Of a DNA stretch of 64,000 nucleotides, positions 53,444 through 63,203 are shown piece after piece. A model generated the notes under the pieces. The model saw nothing but the letters and a program-made list of their open reading frames with translations, was not told the DNA's origin and searched no databases. The translations under genes and the position numbers were made by a program. The stretch is from Streptomyces sp. G-G2 (GTDB taxonomy: Bacteria > Actinomycetota > Actinomycetes > Streptomycetales > Streptomycetaceae): positions 11,868 to 75,867 of the forward strand of contig NZ_JASISO010000001.1 in assembly GCF_030063135.1 (NCBI RefSeq). The letters run 5' to 3'. Within the stretch, counting starts at the first letter, position 1; every line of letters begins with the position of its first letter.

Positions 53444-56400
53444 CTAGGCCTCGTAGACCTCGTTCATCAGCAGCTGCTGCTCCGCCTGGTGACGCTTGGC
53501 GGAGCCCACGGCCGGGGACGAGCCGTGCGGGCGCGAGACGCGGCGCAGGCGCTCGCCCGCCGGGACGTCGGCGCCGACGGCCAGGTCCAGGTGGTCGATC
53601 AGGTTCAGCGCGATGAACGGCCACGCGCCCTGGTTCGCCGGTTCCTCCTGGGCCCAGATGTACTTCGCCGCGTTCGGGTACTTGGCGATCTCGGCCTGGA
53701 TCTCGGCGCCCGCCAGCGGGTACAGCCGCTCGATGCGGATGATCGCCGTGTCCGTGACGCCGCGCTTCTCCCGCTCGGCCTCAAGGTCGTAGTAGACCTT
53801 GCCCGCGCAGAAGACCACCTTGCGGACCGCGTTCGGGTCCACGGTGGAGTCACCGATGACCGGACGGAAGGAACCGGTCGTGAACTCCTCCGCCTTCGAC
53901 GCCGCCGCCTTCAGACGCAGCATCGACTTCGGGGTGAAGACGATGAGCGGCTTGTGGTGCGGGTTGTGGACCTGCCAGCGCAGCAGGTGGAAGTAGTTCG
54001 ACGGCAGGGTCGGCATCGCGACCGTCATGTTGTCCTGCGCGCACATCTGGAGGAAGCGCTCGGGACGCGCGGACGAGTGGTCCGGGCCCTGGCCCTCGTA
54101 ACCGTGCGGGAGCAGGAGCGTGACGCCGGACGTCTGGCCCCACTTCTGCTCGGCCGAGGAGATGAACTCGTCGACGACGGTCTGCGCGCCGTTGACGAAG
54201 TCACCGAACTGGGCCTCCCAGAGGACCAGCGCGTCCGGGCGGGCCAGCGAGTAGCCGTACTCGAAGCCCATGGCCGCGTACTCGGAGAGCAGCGAGTCGT
54301 AGACGTTGTAGCGGGCCTGGTCGTCCGCGAGGTAGAGCAGCGGGGTGTAGTCCTCGCCGGTCTCCCGGTCGATCAGCACGGCGTGCCGCTGCCCGAAGGT
54401 GCCGCGGCGCGAGTCCTGCCCGGACAGCCGGACCGGGGTGCCCTCCATCAGCAGTGAGCCGAAGGCCAGGGTCTCGCCCATGCCCCAGTCGATGGTGCCC
54501 TCGTCGATCATCGACGCGCGGCGCTGCAGCTGCGGCAGCAGACGCGGGTGGACGGTGACGTTGTCCGGGATGTTGACCTGGGACTCCGCGATCCGCTTGA
54601 CGACCTCCTGCGAGACCGCCGTGTCCACCTTGACGGGGAACTCCTGCGCGGTCTGCGTGGGCGGCACCGGGTTGCCCGCGGGCTGCGTGGCGGCCTCGCG
54701 GACCTCCGCGAAGACCTTCTCCAGCTGGCCCTGGAAGTCCTGGAGCGCCTGCTCGGCCTCTTCCAGCGTGATGTCGCCGCGACCGATGAGGGACTCGGTG
54801 TAGAGCTTGCGCACCGAGCGCTTCTTGTCGATCAGGTCGTACATCAGCGGCTGGGTGAAGGCCGGGTTGTCGGACTCGTTGTGGCCGCGACGGCGGTAGC
54901 AGATGAGGTCGATGACCACGTCCTTGTTGAACGCCTGACGGAACTCGAAGGCCAGGCGGCCGATACGGACCACCGCCTCCGGGTCGTCGCCGTTCACGTG
55001 GAAGATCGGCGCCTCGATCATGCGGGCCACGTCGGTCGCGTACATCGACGACCGCGAGGACTCCGGGGCGGCGGTGAAGCCGACCTGGTTGTTGATCACG
55101 ACGTGGACGGTGCCGCCGGTGCGGTAGCCGCGCAGCTGCGACATGTTCAGCGTCTCGGCGACGACGCCCTGGCCCGCGAAGGCCGCGTCACCGTGCAGGG
55201 CGACGGGCAGGACGGTGAAGTCGGTGCCGCCCTTGTTGATGATGTCCTGCTTGGCGCGGACGACGCCCTCCAGGACCGGGTCCACCGCCTCCAGGTGCGA
55301 GGGGTTGGCGACGAGCGAGACCTTGATCTGCTCGCCGTCCAGGCCGGTGAAGGTGCCGTTGGCGCCCAGGTGGTACTTGACGTCGCCGGAGCCGTGCATC
55401 GACTTCGGGTCGAGGTTGCCCTCGAACTCGCGGAAGATCTGCGCGTACGACTTGCCCACGATGTTCGCGAGGACGTTCAGGCGGCCGCGGTGGGCCATGC
55501 CGATCGCGACCTCTTCGAGGCGGGCCTCGGCGGCCGAGTCGATGACGGCGTCGAGCAGCGGGATGACCGACTCGCCGCCCTCCAGGGAGAAGCGCTTCTG
55601 GCCGACGTACTTCGTCTGCAGGAAGGTCTCGAAGGCCTCGGCGGCGTTCAGGCGGCGCAGGATGCGCAGCTGCTCCTCGCGCTCCGGCTTGGTGTGCGGG
55701 CGCTCGATGCGGTCCTGGATCCAGCGGCGCTGCTTCGGGTCCTGGATGTGCATGAACTCGACGCCGGTGGTGCGGCAGTACGAGTCGCGCAGCACGCCGA
55801 GGATGTCGCGGAGCTTCATCATCGACTTGCCGGAGAAGCCGCCGACCGCGAACTCGCGCTCCAGGTCCCACAGGGTGAGGCCGTGCTCGGTGATGTCGAG
55901 GTCGGGGTGCTTGCGCTGCTTGTACTCCAGCGGGTCGGTGTCGGCCATGACGTGGCCGCGGACCCGGTAGGAGTGGATCAGCTCGAAGACGCGGGCGGCC
56001 TTCGTGACGTCGTCGTCGTGCGAGGCGTCGATGTCCCGGAGCCAGCGGACCGGCTCGTACGGGATGCGCAGCGCCTCGAAGACGTCGTCGTAGAAGCCGC
56101 TCTCGCCGAGCAGCATGTTCGCGACGACGCGCAGGAACTCGCCGGAGGCCGCGCCCTGGATGACCCGGTGGTCGTAGGTCGAGGTCAGGGTCATGACCTT
56201 GGAGATGGCCAGCTTGTTCAGGGTGTCCTGGGAGGTGCCCTGGAACTCGGCGGGGTAGTCCATGGAACCGACGCCCATGATGACCGACTGTCCGGGCATC
56301 AGGCGGGGCACGGAGTGGACGGTGCCCAGGCCGCCGGGGTTGGTCAGCGAGACGGTGACGCCGGTGAAGTCGTCCATCGTCAGCTTGCCGACACGGGCCC

Positions 56401-57385
56401 GGCGGACGATGTCCTCGTAGGCCTGCCAGAACTCGAAGAAGTTGAGGGTCTCGGCCTTCTTGATGCCCGCGACGACGAGCTGGCGGTCGCCGTTCGGCTT
56501 CACCAGGTCGATCGCCAGGCCGAAGTTGATGTGCTCCGGCTTGACCAGGGTCGGCTTGCCGTCCTTCTCCGCGAAGGAGTAGTTCATGGTCGGCATGGCC
56601 TTGATGGCCTGCACCATCGCGTAGCCGATGAGGTGGGTGAAGGAGATCTTCCCGCCCCGGGCCCGCTTCAGGTGGTTGTTGATGACGATGCGGTTGTCGA
56701 ACAGCAGCTTCACCGGGACGGCGCGGACGGACGTGGCCGTCGGCACCTCCAGCGAGGCGTTCATGTTCTTGACCACGGCAGCGGCGGGGCCGCGGAGCGT
56801 CACCAGCTCGGGGCCCGCGGGGGCCTCGGTGGAGGGCGCGGCCTTCGGGGCTGCGGCGGGAGCGGCGGCGGCCGGAGCCGGTGCCTGAGGGGAGGGCGCG
56901 GCCGGCGCGGCGGAAATTCGCACGCCGGTAGGCGTTCCGGTGGAGCCGGTGCTCGCACCGGTCTGGGAGGTGACAGTCACAGCAGGGGCACCAGAGGGGG
57001 TGGCAGGAGCAGGGGCAGGAGCTGACACGGGCGTGGGCGCTGGCGCGGGAACCGGCGAGGCAGCCGGGGGCGCGGCGGGCGCCGCCCCCGTGGCGGCGTC
57101 GGCGGCCTGCGGGGCTGCGGCGGCGGGGGCGGCCTGTGCGGAGGCGCCGTCCGTCGTCGGGGACTTCCTGGGTTCTTCCGGCTTCACCGAGGCGACCGCG
57201 CCACCCGGCTTGTAGTCGGCGAAGAAGTCCCACCAGGCCCGGTCGACCGAATTCGGGTCCTGGAGGTACTGCTGATAGATCTCGTCGACGAGCCACTCAT
57301 TGGCGCCGAAGCCCAAGGCAGGGGTCTTCCCGCTCTCTGCTGCTTCGGTCGTGGTGCTCGAGTTACTGGGGGACTGTGGCGACAC
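53444..57385 (-). CDS. kgd: multifunctional 2-oxoglutarate decarboxylase/dehydrogenase E1-E2 (Kgd/SucA)
   Basis: 1313 residues from the GTG at 57385 ([10 protein letters not shown]); a GTG nine codons upstream has no SD sequence. Order: N-terminal motif [12 protein letters not shown], long Ala/Pro linker, E2-type acyltransferase domain with the active-site YDHRVIQG, then the ThDP-dependent E1 domain with [11 protein letters not shown] and [20 protein letters not shown]. This fused form is the actinobacterial TCA-cycle enzyme working with DlaT and Lpd. The linker carries many GAPAAPA-type repeats. Confidence 0.96.
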   Translation of the reverse strand: MSPQSPSNSSTTTEAAESGKTPALGFGANEWLVDEIYQQYLQDPNSVDRAWWDFFADYKPGGAVASVKPEEPRKSPTTDGASAQAAPAAAAPQAADAATGAAPAAPPAASPVPAPAPTPVSAPAPAPATPSGAPAVTVTSQTGASTGSTGTPTGVRISAAPAAPSPQAPAPAAAAPAAAPKAAPSTEAPAGPELVTLRGPAAAVVKNMNASLEVPTATSVRAVPVKLLFDNRIVINNHLKRARGGKISFTHLIGYAMVQAIKAMPTMNYSFAEKDGKPTLVKPEHINFGLAIDLVKPNGDRQLVVAGIKKAETLNFFEFWQAYEDIVRRARVGKLTMDDFTGVTVSLTNPGGLGTVHSVPRLMPGQSVIMGVGSMDYPAEFQGTSQDTLNKLAISKVMTLTSTYDHRVIQGAASGEFLRVVANMLLGESGFYDDVFEALRIPYEPVRWLRDIDASHDDDVTKAARVFELIHSYRVRGHVMADTDPLEYKQRKHPDLDITEHGLTLWDLEREFAVGGFSGKSMMKLRDILGVLRDSYCRTTGVEFMHIQDPKQRRWIQDRIERPHTKPEREEQLRILRRLNAAEAFETFLQTKYVGQKRFSLEGGESVIPLLDAVIDSAAEARLEEVAIGMAHRGRLNVLANIVGKSYAQIFREFEGNLDPKSMHGSGDVKYHLGANGTFTGLDGEQIKVSLVANPSHLEAVDPVLEGVVRAKQDIINKGGTDFTVLPVALHGDAAFAGQGVVAETLNMSQLRGYRTGGTVHVVINNQVGFTAAPESSRSSMYATDVARMIEAPIFHVNGDDPEAVVRIGRLAFEFRQAFNKDVVIDLICYRRRGHNESDNPAFTQPLMYDLIDKKRSVRKLYTESLIGRGDITLEEAEQALQDFQGQLEKVFAEVREAATQPAGNPVPPTQTAQEFPVKVDTAVSQEVVKRIAESQVNIPDNVTVHPRLLPQLQRRASMIDEGTIDWGMGETLAFGSLLMEGTPVRLSGQDSRRGTFGQRHAVLIDRETGEDYTPLLYLADDQARYNVYDSLLSEYAAMGFEYGYSLARPDALVLWEAQFGDFVNGAQTVVDEFISSAEQKWGQTSGVTLLLPHGYEGQGPDHSSARPERFLQMCAQDNMTVAMPTLPSNYFHLLRWQVHNPHHKPLIVFTPKSMLRLKAAASKAEEFTTGSFRPVIGDSTVDPNAVRKVVFCAGKVYYDLEAEREKRGVTDTAIIRIERLYPLAGAEIQAEIAKYPNAAKYIWAQEEPANQGAWPFIALNLIDHLDLAVGADVPAGERLRRVSRPHGSSPAVGSAKRHQAEQQLLMNEVYEA

Positions 57386-57656
57386 GGCGGCAACCGCCCT
57401 CTTCCGCTTCACAAGGTATGGACAGCGGGAATAAAGGCTACGCCTCCCGGACCGTGTGATGCGGACCGGGCGGGACTTACGTCGCGCAGGTCACACCGAA
57501 CGGCGGGTTTCGCCGGGTGAAATGGCGGGAAACAAACGCGGTTCGGGTAGCGCTCACCGCGGTTGCGGCCCCCTGGCGTCGCACCCCTGACGGACCCCGG
57601 GCACATGTGGCCGAGATCATGTCCTTCCCACTCGAACCCTACGTCAACAGCGCTGT

Positions 57657-58724
57657 CTACGAGCTGCCCGGAAGCGTGACGAGGATCCGGCAGCCCCGGG
57701 GGGATTCGGCCACTCCGATGTCCCCTCCGTGCAGGCCGACGGCCCAACGGGCGATCGCCAGGCCCAGTCCGGTACCGCCGTCGCCGCTGCGGGCACTGCC
57801 CCGGTTGAACCGCTCGAAGACCCTAAGCCGCTCCGACTCCGGTATCCCGGGTCCTTCGTCCTGCACCTCCAGGACCAGGCTCCCGGGCCCCTCGGCACGC
57901 CGCGCCCGTACCGTCACCCGCCCGTGGGGCGGGCTGTGCTTCACCGCGTTGTCGATCAGGTTCGCCACCACCTGGTGGAGCCGCTCCGCGTCCGCGTGGG
58001 CCGCCAGGTCGGAGGGGAAGACGTCCAGGTGCAGGTGCACGTCGTTGCGGGTGTGCCCGCCGGAGCCGGAGGCCAGTCCCGGGCGCCCGGCCGCCGCCAG
58101 GCCGGATTCCTTCAGTACCCCCGACAGGTACGGCCACACCTCGAAGCTGCGGGCCTTCAGCGGCACCGCCCCGTTGTCCACCCGGGACAGGTCCAGCAGG
58201 GTCTCCACCAGCCTGCCCAGGCGCTCCGTCTGCTTGAGCGCCGTGCGCATCGTCTCGGGGTCGGCGGCCGAGACCCCGTCCACCACGTTCTCCAGCACCG
58301 CGCGCAGGGCCGCGATGGGGGTGCGCAGCTCGTGGGAGACGTTCGCGACGAGTTCCTTGCGGTGGCGGTCCACCGCCTCCAGGTCGTCGGCCATCAGGTT
58401 GATCGTGGCCGCGAGATCGCCCAGCTCGTCGCGGCGGCCGGAGCCGCGCACCCGGCGGGTGAAGTCGCCGTGGGAGATCGCCTTGGCGACGGTGGTCATC
58501 TCGTCCAGCGGCGCCGTCAGGCTGTGCGCCACGAACTGGGTGATCAGCATGGAGGCGATCACCGAGAACACCGTGATGAATCGCACCTCGGTCGCCGTGC
58601 GCATGGCCACCATCAGCAGGCCCGTGGTGATGAAGACCGAGACCACCACGAGGGTGCCCAGCTTGGTCTTGATCGAGAACGGTGAGAACGGCCGCAGCCC
58701 CGGCCCCGGGAGCCGCCCGCTCAC
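57657..58724 (-). CDS. sensor histidine kinase
   Basis: 355 residues. The GTG overlaps the response-regulator stop (GTGA). Two hydrophobic segments lie close together near the N-terminus with almost no loop between them (LGTLVVVSVFITTGLL and TVFSVIASMLITQFVA). HAMP, the HisKA box VANVSHELRTPIAALRAV, N-box NLIDNAVKHSPPHG and G-box GTGLGLAIA follow. The near absence of an extracellular domain suggests it senses within the membrane or inside the cell. Confidence 0.93.
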   Translation of the reverse strand: MSGRLPGPGLRPFSPFSIKTKLGTLVVVSVFITTGLLMVAMRTATEVRFITVFSVIASMLITQFVAHSLTAPLDEMTTVAKAISHGDFTRRVRGSGRRDELGDLAATINLMADDLEAVDRHRKELVANVSHELRTPIAALRAVLENVVDGVSAADPETMRTALKQTERLGRLVETLLDLSRVDNGAVPLKARSFEVWPYLSGVLKESGLAAAGRPGLASGSGGHTRNDVHLHLDVFPSDLAAHADAERLHQVVANLIDNAVKHSPPHGRVTVRARRAEGPGSLVLEVQDEGPGIPESERLRVFERFNRGSARSGDGGTGLGLAIARWAVGLHGGDIGVAESPRGCRILVTLPGSS

Positions 58725-59470
58725 GGCTGCGCCGGGGTCTCCAGGGCGTACCCGACGCCGTGGACCGTACGGATCCGCTCGGCGCCGATCTTGCGGCGCA
58801 GCGCCTTGATGTGACTGTCGACGGTCCGGGTCCCGGAGGCGTCCGCCCAGTCCCACACCTCCGCCAGCAGCTGCTCCCGCGAGAGCACCGCGCGCGGGGT
58901 GCCCGCCAGGCAGACCAGCAGGTCGAACTCGGTGGGCGTCAGGTGGACGTCCTCCGTCTGGACCCGCACCCTGCGCTGCGCGTGGTCGATCTCCAGGTCG
59001 CCCAGCCGCAGCGTGGAGCCGCGCGGGGCGTGCGCGGCGATCGTCGCCCGCTCCACCCGGCGCAGCAGGACGTGGGCGCGGGCGGCCAGCTCGCGCATCG
59101 AGAACGGCTTGGTCATGTAATCGTCCGCGCCGACCCCCAGGCCGACCAGCAGGTCCGTCTCGTCGTCGCGCGCGGTGAGCATCAGCACCGGCACCGGCCG
59201 CTGGGCCTGGACACGGCGGCAGACCTCCAGGCCGTCGAAGCCGGGCAGCATCACGTCGAGGACGAGCAGCTCGGGCAGCCAGCTCTCGGCGGCCGCGACG
59301 GCCGCCGGTCCGTCGGCGGCGGTCTGCACCTGGAAGCCCTCGGCGCGCAGCCGGGCGGCGATCGCGTCGGCGATCGTGCGGTCGTCCTCGACGACGAGCA
59401 CGCGCCGTTGCGCGCCGGGGGTGGCGGGCGACGGCGTGGCGCCGTTGTGGGTGGTGTGTGTCTGATCCAT
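58721..59470 (-). CDS. OmpR/PhoB-family response regulator
   Basis: 249 residues. The receiver domain has VVEDDRTIADA, phospho-acceptor Asp in LLVLDVMLPG, Thr in LMLTARDDE and Lys in MTKPFS. The C-terminal winged helix has VHLTPTEFDLLVCLAG and RTVHGVGYAL. It is the first gene of a two-gene operon with the kinase. The regulated genes are unknown. Confidence 0.94.
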   Translation of the reverse strand: MDQTHTTHNGATPSPATPGAQRRVLVVEDDRTIADAIAARLRAEGFQVQTAADGPAAVAAAESWLPELLVLDVMLPGFDGLEVCRRVQAQRPVPVLMLTARDDETDLLVGLGVGADDYMTKPFSMRELAARAHVLLRRVERATIAAHAPRGSTLRLGDLEIDHAQRRVRVQTEDVHLTPTEFDLLVCLAGTPRAVLSREQLLAEVWDWADASGTRTVDSHIKALRRKIGAERIRTVHGVGYALETPAQP

Positions 59471-59865
59471 GTCCCGCCCCGGTAGTCCGACGGGGGACCC
59501 GTGAAGATCCCGCGTGATGGGGTGCAGCGTAGAGGAGCCGCCCGGCTGCGGCTATGACGGGTCGAGGGCGGGGCGGGCCGCGTCCGGGACACCTCGGGCA
59601 ACCGGCACCTCTTCCGTCCGTACCGAGCTGAATCCGGCATTCCGTATGGCGTGTTCGAATGCGGCGGACGGCTGTGCGGGCCGTACGGCGAGCACCCCGC
59701 GGGGGGCGGGCGCTTCCAGCCCGTCGCGAGCGGGGCCGTCCCGGGCCTCGGTCGTCCCGGCCTCGGCCGGGGCGGCCGGTTTCAGCCCCGCCCGCGTCTG
59801 AGGCGCCCCCGCAGGCCGTCGTCCGGGGCCGGGTCCGCCGGCCCGGCCCGCCCCCACGGCTCACG

Positions 59866-60414
59866 TCACGCCGGATCGAAGGACGGCAGCGCGTCCAGGA
59901 CCTTCGCCAGGGCGTCCGGGACCGACCCGTCGGAGGCGACCACCTCGCGGCCCCCGTGCACGAACCGGTAGGTGAACCCGTCGAACACCGTCGGCCCCCC
60001 GGACGGCGTCGGCTGGTGCACGAAGTCGGCCCGCCCGAGGGCGCCGCGCAGCTCGTCGAGGCGGGCGGGGGTCAGCTTCCCCGTGCCCGCGCGGTGCGCG
60101 GAACCGTCCAGAAGGGTCCACGAGCCGTCGTCCTGGACCTCCAGGGTGCTCGCGCGGCCCGCGAAACCGCCGGTGCGGGTGACGCGGAGCAGCTGCTGAC
60201 CGGTGGGGGCAGGGGTCGGGACAGGGGCGGGGTCGGCGGTCGCGGCGGCGCCGGAACGGGTACCGTCCGGTCCGGCCGGGCCGTCCTTGCCGTCCTGGCC
60301 GGCCGGCCCGCAGCCGACCAGCGCCATCACCAGCGCCATCACCAGCGCCATCACCAGCGCCATCACCAGTGCCGGTGCCACTGCCAGTGCGGCCACCGTT
60401 CGGTACGTTCGCAC
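59866..60414 (-). CDS. lipoprotein with tandem-repeat signal peptide
   Basis: 182 residues from a GTG 7 nt behind GGAGG. The signal peptide core is (LVMA) repeated four times, ending in the lipobox LVGC. A Gly/Pro/Ala linker with collagen-like GPAGQDGKDGPAG follows, then a domain of about 110 residues (LEVQDDGSWTLLDGSAHR, GFTYRFVHGGREV) resembling small actinobacterial lipoproteins of unknown function. It is divergent from the glycosyltransferase gene. Confidence 0.82.
   Translation of the reverse strand: MRTYRTVAALAVAPALVMALVMALVMALVMALVGCGPAGQDGKDGPAGPDGTRSGAAATADPAPVPTPAPTGQQLLRVTRTGGFAGRASTLEVQDDGSWTLLDGSAHRAGTGKLTPARLDELRGALGRADFVHQPTPSGGPTVFDGFTYRFVHGGREVVASDGSVPDALAKVLDALPSFDPA
60321..60368. 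repeat. four perfect 12-bp tandem copies inside a signal-peptide sequence
   Basis: GCGCCATCACCA is repeated four times without change. On the minus strand it encodes repeating Leu-Val-Met-Ala in the hydrophobic core of the lipoprotein signal peptide. Confidence 0.95.
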
Positions 60415-60511
60415 ACCCCACCTCCGCGAGGGCTCGGGACGCCCCCGAGTATGGAGGTCCCCCACCCGTACGTCGACCGCACGTCGGCCGCTCGTCACCC
60501 GGAGGCACGTC

Positions 60512-61882
60512 ATCAGCCGCAGAACCGCGTGGCTCCGGCCGTGGCACTGGCTGCCGCCGCTGCTCGCGCTCGCCCTCGGCCTGTGGGGCCTGCGGCGCGG
60601 CGGCTCCATGTGGCGGGACGAGTCGGTGACGTACCAGGTGGCCCACCGGCCGCTCGGCGCGCTCACCGAGCTGCTCGGGCACGTCGACGCCGTGCACGGC
60701 GTGTACTACCTGCTGATGCACGGCGTGTTCGCGCTGTGGGACGGCGGCCTCTGGGCGCTGCGGCTGCCCTCGCTGGCCGCCACCGTCCTCGCCGCCGCCG
60801 GGGTGGCGGCGATCGCCCACCGGCTGGCGGGGGAGCGGGCGGCGCTGCTCGCGGGGGCGGCGTACGCCGTCGCGCCCCCGGTGCAGATGTACGCCCAGGA
60901 AGGGCGCTCCTACGCGCTGGTCGCGGCCGCCGTGATCTGGGCGACGTACCTGCTGGTGCGCGAGTGCTGGGCGGCGTACGCCGTGGTCCTCGCGCTCGGC
61001 TGCTGGCTGCACGAGTTCGCCGTGCTGGCGCTGCTCGCGCACGGCTTCGGGGCGTGGCGCTCGCGCGCCTGGCGCTGGTGCGCGGGAGCCGTGGGTGCGG
61101 CGCTGGTGCCGCTGGTGCTGGTGAGCGCGGGGCAGGCGCAGCAGCAGCTCGGCTGGCTCGGCCGCCCGAAGTGGACCGACTGGGCGGCGTACGCCGTGAT
61201 CGCGGGCGCGGCGCTGCTGCTCGCCCGGGGGGTACCGCAGCGGGAGCTCGTCCGGGTCGCGCTGCCGCTGACGCTGGTGCCCCCGGGGCTGCTGCTGGCC
61301 GTCTCGCTGGTGCACCCGCTGTACGTCGACCGGTACGTCCTCTACGCCCTCGCCGGGCCGGCCCTGCTCGCGGGGGCCCGGCTGGCGGCGGGCGGCTGGG
61401 TGGCGTGGGGAGTGGCGGGGGCGCTGCTGGTGCCGTCCGGGTTCTGGGCCGAGTGGCTGCGCACGCCGGAGAGCCGCAAGGACGACGTCCTCGCCGTCGC
61501 GGCGGCCGTGCGGGCCGAGGCCCGGCCGGGGGACGCGGTGCTGTTCATGCCGTCGCGGCGGCGGGAGTGGCTGCTGTCCTCGCCCCGCGGGTACGGGGAC
61601 CTGCGCGACATCGCCCTCGACCGGTCCCCGGCGGCCTCGGGCACCCTGTGGGGCACCGAACTCCCCGCCCCGGAGCTGCGCGCCCGGCTCCTCGCCGCCC
61701 CCCGGGTCCTGGTCCTCCTGGACCCGGCGGACCAGCCGGTCGACCCCTACCCGCTGGAGGCGTTGAAGCGCCAGACCCTGGCGGCGCACTTCGACCTGTG
61801 CCGGATCAGCCCCGTCCCCGGCGCCCGCCTGGCCGTCTTCGCCGCCCCGGGCACCTGCGACCAGGGCGTGTTCGGGAAGTAG
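60512..61882 (+). CDS. GT39/PMT-like membrane glycosyltransferase, apparent ATC start
   Basis: About 456 residues with 8-10 membrane segments. After the first segment (WLPPLLALALGLWGL) comes the acidic motif SMWRDESVTY, where PMT-like enzymes keep their catalytic Asp/Glu pair, and later MYAQEGRSYAL. No ATG, GTG or TTG in this frame lies between the divergent lipoprotein gene and the first membrane segment. GGAGG (60501-60505) sits 6 nt before ATC (60512), giving SRRTAWLRPWHW. The next ATG (60609) would delete the first membrane segment. Probably transfers a sugar from a polyprenyl phosphate donor. Confidence 0.8.
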   Translation: MSRRTAWLRPWHWLPPLLALALGLWGLRRGGSMWRDESVTYQVAHRPLGALTELLGHVDAVHGVYYLLMHGVFALWDGGLWALRLPSLAATVLAAAGVAAIAHRLAGERAALLAGAAYAVAPPVQMYAQEGRSYALVAAAVIWATYLLVRECWAAYAVVLALGCWLHEFAVLALLAHGFGAWRSRAWRWCAGAVGAALVPLVLVSAGQAQQQLGWLGRPKWTDWAAYAVIAGAALLLARGVPQRELVRVALPLTLVPPGLLLAVSLVHPLYVDRYVLYALAGPALLAGARLAAGGWVAWGVAGALLVPSGFWAEWLRTPESRKDDVLAVAAAVRAEARPGDAVLFMPSRRREWLLSSPRGYGDLRDIALDRSPAASGTLWGTELPAPELRARLLAAPRVLVLLDPADQPVDPYPLEALKRQTLAAHFDLCRISPVPGARLAVFAAPGTCDQGVFGK

Positions 61883-62007
61883 CGCCGGGCGCCCGAAGGG
61901 CGTGGCCCGAGGCACCGTGCGCCGCGGGCCGGGCGCGACCTCTCACACACGGCCCGGGCCCGCGCGGGCGGGCGCCCCGGCCCGGCCGCAGTCAGCCCGT
62001 CGGCAGT

Positions 62008-62042
62008 CAGCCCGCCCGGCGATCGAGGGCCCGCCGGAGGCG
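62008..62042. repeat. Streptomyces intergenic repeat, single copy
   Basis: Starts CAGCCCGCCCGGCGATCGAG and matches the copy at 9628-9662 at about 32 of 35 positions. Confidence 0.75.
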
Positions 62043-62077
62043 CCGAAGAGCCGCAGGCCGGACGCGGCGCCCCGCCG

Positions 62078-62137
62078 GGCCTGTCCGTGCCAGGCCTGCC
62101 CGTGCCGGGCCTGCCCGCGCCGGGCCTGCCCGCGCCG
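62078..62137. repeat. 15-bp tandem repeat, four units
   Basis: Units follow GGCCTGCCCGCGCCG; the third and fourth are identical, and the first two differ at one to three positions. It lies 131 nt before the rhodanese start. Confidence 0.85.
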
Positions 62138-62268
62138 GGCCCGCCCCGGCGGAGCCCCGGATTCGTCGGCTGCCGCTGGGAGGCCCCGGGGCGCCCCCGC
62201 CCGGCTGGGGCGGCGGCGCGGCGGTCCGGCAGGATGAGCGGGCCAGGGGAGCGTTCAGGAGGCGTACG

Positions 62269-63108
62269 GTGACGGATCGATTCTTCGCACAACCGCTCGT
62301 CGGGGTGGAGTGGCTCGCGGCGCGGCTCGGGGAGGACGGCCTCGTCGTGGTCGACGCCTCCGTCGGGGCCGATCGGGGCGCGGCCCGGCGGATCCCCGGG
62401 GCCCGGCCCTTCGATCTCGACGGGCCGCTCTCGGACCACACCGCCCCCGCGCCCCACACGATGCCCGGCCCCGAGGCCTTCGGCGCGGCCGTCCGCGCAC
62501 TCGGCGTCGACGACACCAGCACCGTCGTCGTCTACGACGGAGCCGGTGTCCACTCCAGCGCCCGCGCCTGGTGGATGCTGCGCGCCATGGGCTTCGACCG
62601 GGCCGCCGTGCTCGACGGCGGGCTGCCCGCCTGGGAAGCGGCCGGGCTGCCCGTCGAGGCCGCGCCCGCCGCGTACGACGGGCCGCCCGGCACCTTCACC
62701 GGCCGCCCCCGCCCCGGGCTGATCGTCGATCGCGTCGCCGTCGGCGCGGCCCTCGCCGACCCGGAGCGCGCGGCCGTCCTGGACGCCCGTACCCGCGAAC
62801 GCTTCGCCGGTACCGCCCCCGAACCCCGCCCCGGGCTGCGCGGCGGTCACATGCCCGGCGCGCTCAACCTCCCCTTCGGCGACCTCCAGCGCGACGGCGC
62901 GATGCTCCCCGGGGCCGAACTCCGCGCCGCCTTCCGCGAGCTGGCCGCCGACCGGGACCGGCTGTACGTCAGCTGCGGCTCGGGCGTCACCGCGTGCGTG
63001 CTCGCGCTGGGCGCCGTACTGGCCGGATACCCGGATCCGGCCGTGTACGACGGGTCCTGGAGCGAGTGGGGCATGCCGGGCGGCGCCCCGGTGGCCACGG
63101 GCCCCTGA
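62269..63108 (+). CDS. thiosulfate/3-mercaptopyruvate sulfurtransferase (two rhodanese domains)
   Basis: 279 residues from a GTG 7 nt behind AGGAGG. Two rhodanese domains are visible; the N-terminal one keeps YDGAGVHSSARAWWML and DGGLPAW. The active-site Cys236 is in the loop YVSCGSGVTAC of the second domain. The CGSG(V/T)T loop favours a mercaptopyruvate-type enzyme. It transfers sulfur to thiol acceptors. Confidence 0.92.
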   Translation: MTDRFFAQPLVGVEWLAARLGEDGLVVVDASVGADRGAARRIPGARPFDLDGPLSDHTAPAPHTMPGPEAFGAAVRALGVDDTSTVVVYDGAGVHSSARAWWMLRAMGFDRAAVLDGGLPAWEAAGLPVEAAPAAYDGPPGTFTGRPRPGLIVDRVAVGAALADPERAAVLDARTRERFAGTAPEPRPGLRGGHMPGALNLPFGDLQRDGAMLPGAELRAAFRELAADRDRLYVSCGSGVTACVLALGAVLAGYPDPAVYDGSWSEWGMPGGAPVATGP

Positions 63109-63203
63109 ACCGCCGGGCGGGGCGGCCGGGGTGGTGCTGGCCCCACCCCCGAACGGGTAGCAGCGCCATCGACCCGGGCGGCCCGGACGGTCAGACTCGG
63201 AGC

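Larger units (their letters stand above)
61883..62268. other. interval between glycosyltransferase and rhodanese genes
   Basis: 386 bases without a gene. It holds the intergenic repeat at 62008-62042, the 15-bp tandem array at 62078-62137, and the SD sequence of the downstream gene. Confidence 0.7.

Noticed and set aside
54548..57025. Long plus-strand open frame opposite kgd
   Set aside because: Composition is dominated by Val, Arg, Gly, His and Asp, with no motif. It mirrors a well-conserved enzyme gene on the other strand, the usual shadow in high-GC DNA.
60321..60368. CRISPR-like short repeats
   Set aside because: Units are contiguous 12-mers without spacers and lie in a coding signal peptide; no cas genes are present.
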